From positions 1-21,185 of the forward strand of contig JAJIRX010000444.1 of assembly GCA_023853785.1 (NCBI GenBank): a stretch of DNA of 21,185 nt, read 5' to 3'. The stretch is from Psilocybe azurescens (Eukaryota > Basidiomycota > Agaricomycetes > Agaricales > Agrocybaceae). The notes under the pieces were generated by a model that saw only the letters and a list, made by a program, of their open reading frames with translations, did no database searches and was not told the DNA's origin. This document shows, in pieces, positions 16,292-21,185 of this stretch. Position numbers and translations under genes: made by a program. Position 1 is the stretch's first letter, and each line of letters opens with the position of its first letter.

Positions 16292-17822
16292 TCAGACATT
16301 GTCTGAATCGAGAGGGAAGGGTGCGGCAGCGATAGTGCCGCAGTTAAAGCGAGAGAGAAAAGCTCTCACAGGGTGTGTCGGGGTCAGGGTGGCAAACCGA
16401 TAGTCGGCTCGCTCAGATAGACGACGAAGAAGGAGATTGATGGGGGAGGCCCGCAAGGGCTTCCACACCACCAGTCGGAGAAGTGCGAAAGGCACCGGTA
16501 ATCCACAATGCAGCAGAACGCTGCATTGTAGAGAGATGATGGAGGGCACCTTTGCAGCGAGCAGCTGCAAAGTACCAAAGACGAAAGCCATACGTAACTA
16601 TGGGTAGTACACAGGTGCGATAGAGGACGCGTTTCTGGACAGGGCGCAGTCCTCGAGTGGAGCTACCAAGCATCTTCATCGCCTTAACGGTGGACAAAGC
16701 CTTGGCGGAGTAGTACCGGACATGCTCAGTAAAAGTGAGCTTGCGATCGAAGTAGAAACCCAAGTATCGCCAGTACAGCTTGGGTTTGAGAGGGGTTGCA
16801 CCAGTATACGGCGCGTAGCCCAGATCGACAGGGGGATTGTCTTTGGAGTGCGACCGGTCGAAGTGGAATACTTCAGACTTGTCGTGCTCCAGTGCGAGTC
16901 CAAATTTCTTGAACAGCTCAAATATGACACCATAAGCCCGTTTAAGGGCTGCACAGTTGTCGAGGAGGGACTTTGATTGCACCACAAGAGTGCCATCATC
17001 GACGTATGAGAGCAGGAAGCACCCACGAGTGAGTGGATCCAGCTCGAATAGCCTCATGATGAGGGTAAGGTAAAGAGCAGAAGGACCGGGGACAGGGCAG
17101 AGCCCTGTCCCACTCCTACATCTGCCTGGCAAAGGTCAGAGATGAAGTCACCCCACGCATACTGCGTAGAGCGACCGACCATGTAGTGAGAGAAGAACTT
17201 AACGACATTGTCGCTAAATCCTAGCTTCCGGAGAATAGCCATGAGGACTTCATGGTTGAGTGACAGGAAGAACTGAGCGACATCAAAGGCAATGACGCTA
17301 GTCTTGAGTCCCTTGGCCCACCCAGCACGCACCATGTGCGTCAGGATAAGGCCGGCATCTTCGGTGGATCGTTGGCGGATCCCTCCGATCTGATTTGGGT
17401 GGAAGACGTCTGAGGCGACGCCCGTCGAACTGTATGCGATTGGAAAGCATTTTCTCAATCAATTTACCGACGGTATTCAGGAGCACAATGGGCCTGAATG
17501 CCTTTGGAGCAGAGTAGGAGGGCTTGTTCGGTTTCGGGATGATAACCGACATGGACTCCTTAAAGTGCTTAAATGCCCAACCCAGAGGCAGGCATTGGCG
17601 AAGCGTAGCAAGACAGTGAAAACGTGGGTAGGACCCCGCATCAACATCTTAAGATGAGACCACTTGATGTGGTCTGGCCCTGGGGCCGACACGTTGGAGC
17701 AAGAGGCCAAGGCTTCCCGCATCTCAAGTGCAGAGAATGGGACCCATCCCCGGACAGGCATGTTGGGGATGGAGTCGAGAATGTCGATGTCAAACGCGCG
17801 GTTCGACGCCCGAGTTGTAAGT
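16292..17822 (-). pseudogene. LINE B linker and reverse transcriptase, frameshifted
   Basis: The order from the right is linker SNRAFDIDILDSIPNMPVRG and SAPGPDHIKWSHLKMLM (17815-17640), then SVIIPKPNKPSYSAPKAFRP and LLNTVGKLIEKMLSNRIQ (17550-17430). Next are NQIGGIRQRSTEDAGLILTH, IAFDVAQFFLSLNHEVLMAI (motif A) and GVGQGSALSPVL (motif B, near 17095). SYVDDGTLVV holds the YVDD box at 17006-16995. The thumb-like region (16960-16440) has KPKLYWRYLGFYFDRKLTF and AALWITGAFRTSP. Frame breaks lie near 17560, 17425, 17090 and 16440, and a stop at 16292. The enzyme would prime on nicked target DNA and copy LINE RNA. These breaks make this copy inactive. Confidence 0.85.
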
Positions 17823-18096
17823 ACCATCGTTGAGATTGAATCGGGAGTAATAAGACCCGATGGGCGCATGATTCAGAATACATCTACACATGCGTGCGTA
17901 GAGCTGCGGAGAGCTCATGTTCGCGAAGTGAACCCAAGGGTTTTCTTTGCCCCCAGGCTGTGCAACGGCCCCGTCGACCGTTTTGAGTTGAAGAAAGTTC
18001 CGACCTCGATATTCGGGGTCCTGGAATAAGACATTCCAGGAAGCGCCATGAGAGGGCAGCCTGCATGCGCAGGCTGTCGAATGATGTAGCTGGGCG
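17823..18096 (-). repeat. Displaced copy of the LINE RNase H end at the 5' end of LINE B
   Basis: This 274-bp segment matches 15355-15628 of the same LINE in the same orientation, with roughly ten differences including a small deletion near 18047. It also matches the corresponding part of LINE C (from about 20135). It lies inside the target duplication, so it arrived with LINE B. At its inner edge the reading goes from YYSRFNLNDG straight into the linker. Confidence 0.9.
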
Positions 18097-18108
18097 AGGA
18101 ACTCTGTC
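18097..18108 (+). repeat. Target-site duplication of LINE B, 5' side
   Basis: AGGAACTCTGTC, identical to 14565-14576; copia B resumes here. Confidence 0.88.
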
Positions 18109-19351
18109 GGACCAAGATCTCTGCATTTGAAGTGTTCAGCAAGCTGCTTGACCGCTCTATCAATCGCAGCTCCATCCTTGCAAGCTATAGTGATATCATC
18201 AATGTAAATGGGCACAAACATGCGAACATGACCATCAGAGTAGATGTAGACAGATCTGTCTGCTTCAACTCGCTTGAATCCCATTTGGGTGAGTGCTGCA
18301 TGCAATTTGATGTTCCATTGACGAGTTGACTGCTTGAGACCATACAATGATTTTTGGAGCCTGCAGACCTTGTTTGGAGCGCCTCATGGAATCCATCAGG
18401 CTGCTTCATGTAGATGTACTCATCCAAGTCTCCATTGGTGAAAGCAGCTGAGATATCAACAGAGCGCAGTTCCAGGTCTTCAGCAGCAGCTATAGCAAAT
18501 GTGGTGCGTATCGTCGCAGGGCGAGGTGTAGGCGCATGCACTTCATGATAGTCACGTCCGGGACGTTGAGAGCAGCCTTGGGCGACGATTCGGGCCTTGT
18601 AGCGTTCAATGGAGCCGTCTGAATTGCGTTTAATGCAAAACACCCAGCTAGAGCCAATAGCCTTTTCACCTTGTGGCAGGTCCACAATGTCCCATGTGCG
18701 GTTTTGAAGCAAGGTGTTGTATTCAGCCAGTGCTGCTTTGCTCCATCGCTCAGAATCATTGCTCTTCATGGCCTGCTTGTAGTTGTGTGGGTCAGATGTC
18801 GAAGCAGCTCCTGCAAATTGAACTTCATCCATATCGTCATCTAGAGATGGATTTGACTCGTTATCGTCCGCAGCAGAAGAAGGAGCAGGTGCAACCTTCC
18901 ACCATTCACTAGGTGGCTTTGGGGCACGTGTAGAGCGGCGAGACGGCTCAATTGTGCCCTTAGGCGGACGAGGAATGCGAGCAGCGCGTATTGGAGCTTG
19001 TATGGGTGCAGGGTGCTGCTGAGCATGTTCTGGGACGATTGGGATGATTTGTGCGTTATCTGGCTGAGGCGGTGCGATTGGCGGCTGAGGAACGGCAGGA
19101 ACGTCGTTGGGTGCGAGCTGAGGCTGTAGTATCACATTTGGGTCGTTTGGCGCAATTTCGGGCTCAGGAGCGAAGTTGTCATCCCCCAGAATCTGGTACA
19201 TCCGGAAGGTCACAGGAGTGCCAACAGGCATCAGGCTCACTGGAGACGTCCGTTTGAGGCCTGGAAAGCTCCTTTCATCGAAGATAGCTCGTTCTGAGAT
19301 AATGAACTTCTTGGTGACTGGATTGTAAAACTGACAACCCTTGTACCCAGA
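18097..19351 (-). pseudogene. Copia B pol: integrase tail and first part of RT
   Basis: From 19351 the reading opens in SGYKGCQFYNPVTKKFIISE, the end of a copia integrase C-terminal region. A Pro/Ala/Gln-rich linker (about 19210-18930) follows. RT then begins with WSKAALAEYNTLLQNRTWDI, GEKAIGSSWVFCIKR, YKARIVAQGCSQRPGRDYHE and LRSVDISAAFTNGDLDEYIY (catalytic Asp block). A one-base frameshift lies near 18375. The frame ending at the LINE B insertion contains YGLKQSTRQWNIKLHAA and VPIYIDDITIA, with YIDD at 18206-18195, and stops in TEFL at 18097. The integrase core and everything upstream lie beyond LINE C. The open frame that starts at 19579 is a chance fusion with the LINE C 3' region. Confidence 0.87.
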
Positions 19352-19373
19352 TTTTTTTTTTTTTTTTTTTTTT
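19352..19373 (-). other. Poly(A) tail of LINE C
   Basis: Twenty-two T on the plus strand, at the junction of copia B integrase sequence and the shared LINE 3' region. Confidence 0.88.
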
Positions 19374-19990
19374 AAATCATCAATTTGTATACCGGTGCGC
19401 GAAAGCAGTCCGGTCGCTAAGTACAAATGCCCGACCCGGTAACTACTAAGAAACTGTTCACCGAAACTACTAAGAGTCCGTTGGAAACACTGAAGCCTAC
19501 GATAAATGACCGTGCTGAACACATAACGGGTAGCTACTGTGGGGATATAACGCCAACCTCGATGCAGAAGAAGAAACAAAAGAAACTTTGTCTACAAAGA
19601 ACAACCTCGCGGGATATAGGATAGGAATGACCCTATCCTTAGGAAGCCTGGGGTGGAGCGGATGCAACACCAGCAGGAGATAACTAACAAGGGCGAGGGG
19701 CGCCCAAGTCCAGCAGCCAAGACTGGCGGTACCAGCTCTCCCTGGTTCCCACATACTCGCGCCGTTCTGCATGGCCCAGGTCCTGGGTGAAGGTAGTGAG
19801 TCAAACACCGAAGCAAGTGGCAAACAAGCCCCGCTGAAACGGCCTACCCCAGATCAGCCAAACAACCACGAGCCAAGCGGATAATTGGCCCATGCCAATC
19901 AAGACCGCCGGCGAGGACTCCCCCCACAATGCCCAACGTCAGTTGTCAACCGACGCCCACAGTGGGAGTTGAGCCGGAAGGCGAACACTT
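19374..19990 (-). other. LINE C 3' untranslated region
   Basis: About 617 bp, roughly 90% identical to 14602-15216 by eye, with scattered small indels. No gene is seen. Confidence 0.78.
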
Positions 19991-21185
19991 TCGGGTTCAT
20001 CTCCAAAAATGAGTGAAGGTAGCACAACGTGGTTGGCTGCCTAAGCTCGCAAGTCCTGGGAGGACGATAGGTCCTTTGCAGGTGAGGATATGCGTGCGAA
20101 GTTTCCCAAGGACACCCACACGGGCACGATGTATGACCATCATTGAGATTGAATCGGGAATAATAAGACCCAATGGGCGCATGATTCAGAATACACCTAC
20201 ACATGCATGCGTAGAGCTGTGGGGAGCTCATGTTCGCGAAGTGAACCCAGGGGTTTTCTTGCCCCCGGGTTGTGCAACAGCCCCGTCGACCGTTTTAAGT
20301 TGGAGAAAATTCCGGCCTCGGTATTTGGGGTCTTGGAACAGAACATTCCAAGAAGCGCCCGCGAGAGAGGGCAGCCTGCATACGAAGGCTGTCGAATGAT
20401 GTAGCTGGGCGTGGGCCCAGCCCAGCTTTGGGATTGATTGCGTACTCATGTGCTTTATAGTGTAGGTCCCACTGCAATCGCGAGAGGACGTACACAAAGG
20501 TAATTGACTGGCCATCCTTGCGGGTGAACCAAGTCTGAAGAGCCCCACAGACAGCCACAGAGTGGCCCTGTCCGGAGTGGATGGAAGGATCGACAGCTCG
20601 ACGGGCAGATGCCATCGAGTCTGTGAAGATGAAGATGTCCGTACAATCATCACGCGAGGTCGCATTGACGATTGCAGAACGAATGGCATACAGCTCCGCA
20701 TCTGGGGTGGTGACTTTGCCTGCGACATGTCGGGCGCGCCAGCGCTCGACTCCGCCGCTAAACAGGATGGAGGCCACAATGGCTTGATACCGTCCTGAGA
20801 GGGCAGACTTGCGTCTGTCCCTGCATAATAGGTCCTGATATTCTCCGAGATCTTGTCCCGGAGCTTATCAAGGTGTTTGGTGCGCTGCTTCAACTCCTTG
20901 TCGGCGCCGCCACGAGAAATCTTGCAGTCATCGAAATGGACTTGGTCCGCAGCGATCCATAAGTCGAACACCCGGTCTGGAGAGCGGGTTCATCGGGAGT
21001 AGAGTCTCCGTTAGAGCAAGGACATTAGTGTCGGACTCAAAAGAGTCCCACTAGTGCGGAAGATCTCTGGTTCAGACATAGTCCGGATCGAGAGGAAGGT
21101 GCGAGCGATAGTGCAGGTCATGAAGAGAGAAAGCCCTCACAGGATGGGTCGGGGTCAGCGTGGCAAACCGATAATTGGCTCGCTC
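19991..21185 (-). pseudogene. LINE C RNase H and zinc-knuckle region, frameshifted
   Basis: From the right edge the reading covers the RT end (NYRFATLTPTHPVRAF, near 21170-21120). A basic region with DKELKQRTKHLDKLRDKISE follows, then the RNase H frame 20777-20295 with TPDAELYAIRSAIVNA and IFIFTDSMASARRAVDPSIH. The frame changes near 20810, 20365 and 20260, and again after MSSPQLYACMCRCILNHAP. The zinc knuckle CPCGCPWET (near 20110) is cut by a frame change. More indels than in LINE B suggest it is older or decayed independently. Confidence 0.82.

Larger units (their letters stand above)
14577..18096 (-). mobile_element. LINE B: non-LTR retrotransposon inserted in copia B pol
   Basis: The 3520-bp insertion has a perfect 12-bp target duplication (14565-14576 and 18097-18108) and a 25-nt poly(A) on the minus strand. 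In RNA order it contains a displaced 274-bp RNase H-end fragment (18096-17823), linker and RT (17822-16292), RNase H with zinc knuckle (16191-15217), a 3' untranslated region (15216-14602) and poly(A). The endonuclease is missing (5' truncation). The domain order EN-RT-RNase H-zinc knuckle, seen jointly in LINE A and B, is that of fungal LINEs such as the Tad1 clade. The clade is not proven here. Confidence 0.9.
13400..21185 (-). mobile_element. Ty1/copia element B, carrying two nested LINEs
   Basis: The parts in the window are the 3' LTR (13400-13652), polypurine tract, RT end plus RNase H (14576-13702), and, beyond LINE B, the integrase tail and first part of RT (19351-18097). Beyond that is LINE C. 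The rest (integrase core, protease, gag, 5' LTR) must lie right of the window. The RNase H region is roughly 70% identical to that of copia A by eye, so the two are related but distinct families. It sits in LINE A; the pentamer AGACC (13395-13399) should recur at its far end. Confidence 0.85.
19352..21185 (-). mobile_element. LINE C: second LINE of the same family, continuing past the right edge
   Basis: A 22-nt poly(A) (19373-19352 on the minus strand) is followed upstream by the 3' untranslated region and RNase H block that match LINE B throughout. It is inserted in the copia B integrase tail, in the same orientation as copia B and LINE B. The left flank ends TTGTACCCAGA (19341-19351); part of this should recur as the target duplication beyond the window. 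The last bases (21185) fall in the end of the RT region. Confidence 0.88.

Noticed and set aside
17823..18096. Twin-priming product or a separate third LINE insertion.
   Set aside because: The segment is in the same orientation as LINE B, has no poly(A) of its own, and lies inside the single 12-bp target duplication.

Overview
The window looks like repeat-dense nuclear DNA of a basidiomycete fungus, most likely an Agaricomycete. This rests on the mix of element families: KDZ, hAT and PIF/Harbinger DNA transposons, Ty1/copia LTR elements, and a fungal-type LINE with endonuclease, RT, RNase H and a terminal zinc knuckle. It also rests on short GT-AG introns in the broken transposase genes. I found no intact host gene, rRNA or canonical tRNA, and no CRISPR array. 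All assignments come from reading motifs by eye; no database search was run.

Left third (1-9.3 kb, AT-rich, old). A minus-strand hAT transposase relic runs off the left edge; its 5' terminus is probably near 2767. It is followed by a two-gene PIF/Harbinger element, with a plus-strand DDE transposase at 2930-4703 and a convergent minus-strand Myb/SANT-like gene at 5843-4724. That transposase is split by a 392-bp TRIM (3839-4230) whose 140-bp LTRs contain a tRNA-like sequence with Pol III boxes. Next come a 5' LTR/gag-like fragment (about 6.06-7.34 kb), purine-rich and tandem repeats, a KDZ transposase C-terminal fragment (8400-7773), and a 318-bp hAT-type MITE with a perfect 8-bp target duplication (8834-9151).

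Middle (9.3-12 kb). A non-coding stretch with hairpins, a G-quadruplex motif, three roughly 82-bp tandem repeats and a nested inverted repeat abuts a 5'-truncated Ty1/copia element (copia A, plus strand). Copia A keeps the RT end, RNase H, polypurine tract and a 374-bp 3' LTR.

Right (12-21.2 kb) is a nested stack. LINE A (plus; endonuclease and linker) is cut at 13399 by copia B (minus; 3' LTR 13400-13652). Copia B has itself received two LINE insertions of one family, both on the minus strand. LINE B (14577-18096) has a 25-nt poly(A) tail and a perfect 12-bp target duplication. LINE C (19352 to beyond the right edge) has a 22-nt poly(A) tail. LINE B carries a displaced second copy of part of its own 3' coding region at its 5' end, which suggests template jumping during reverse transcription.

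Every transposon gene seen is truncated, frameshifted or interrupted, so the window is best read as a layered record of insertions. The insertion order in the right third is LINE A, then copia B, then LINE B and LINE C.
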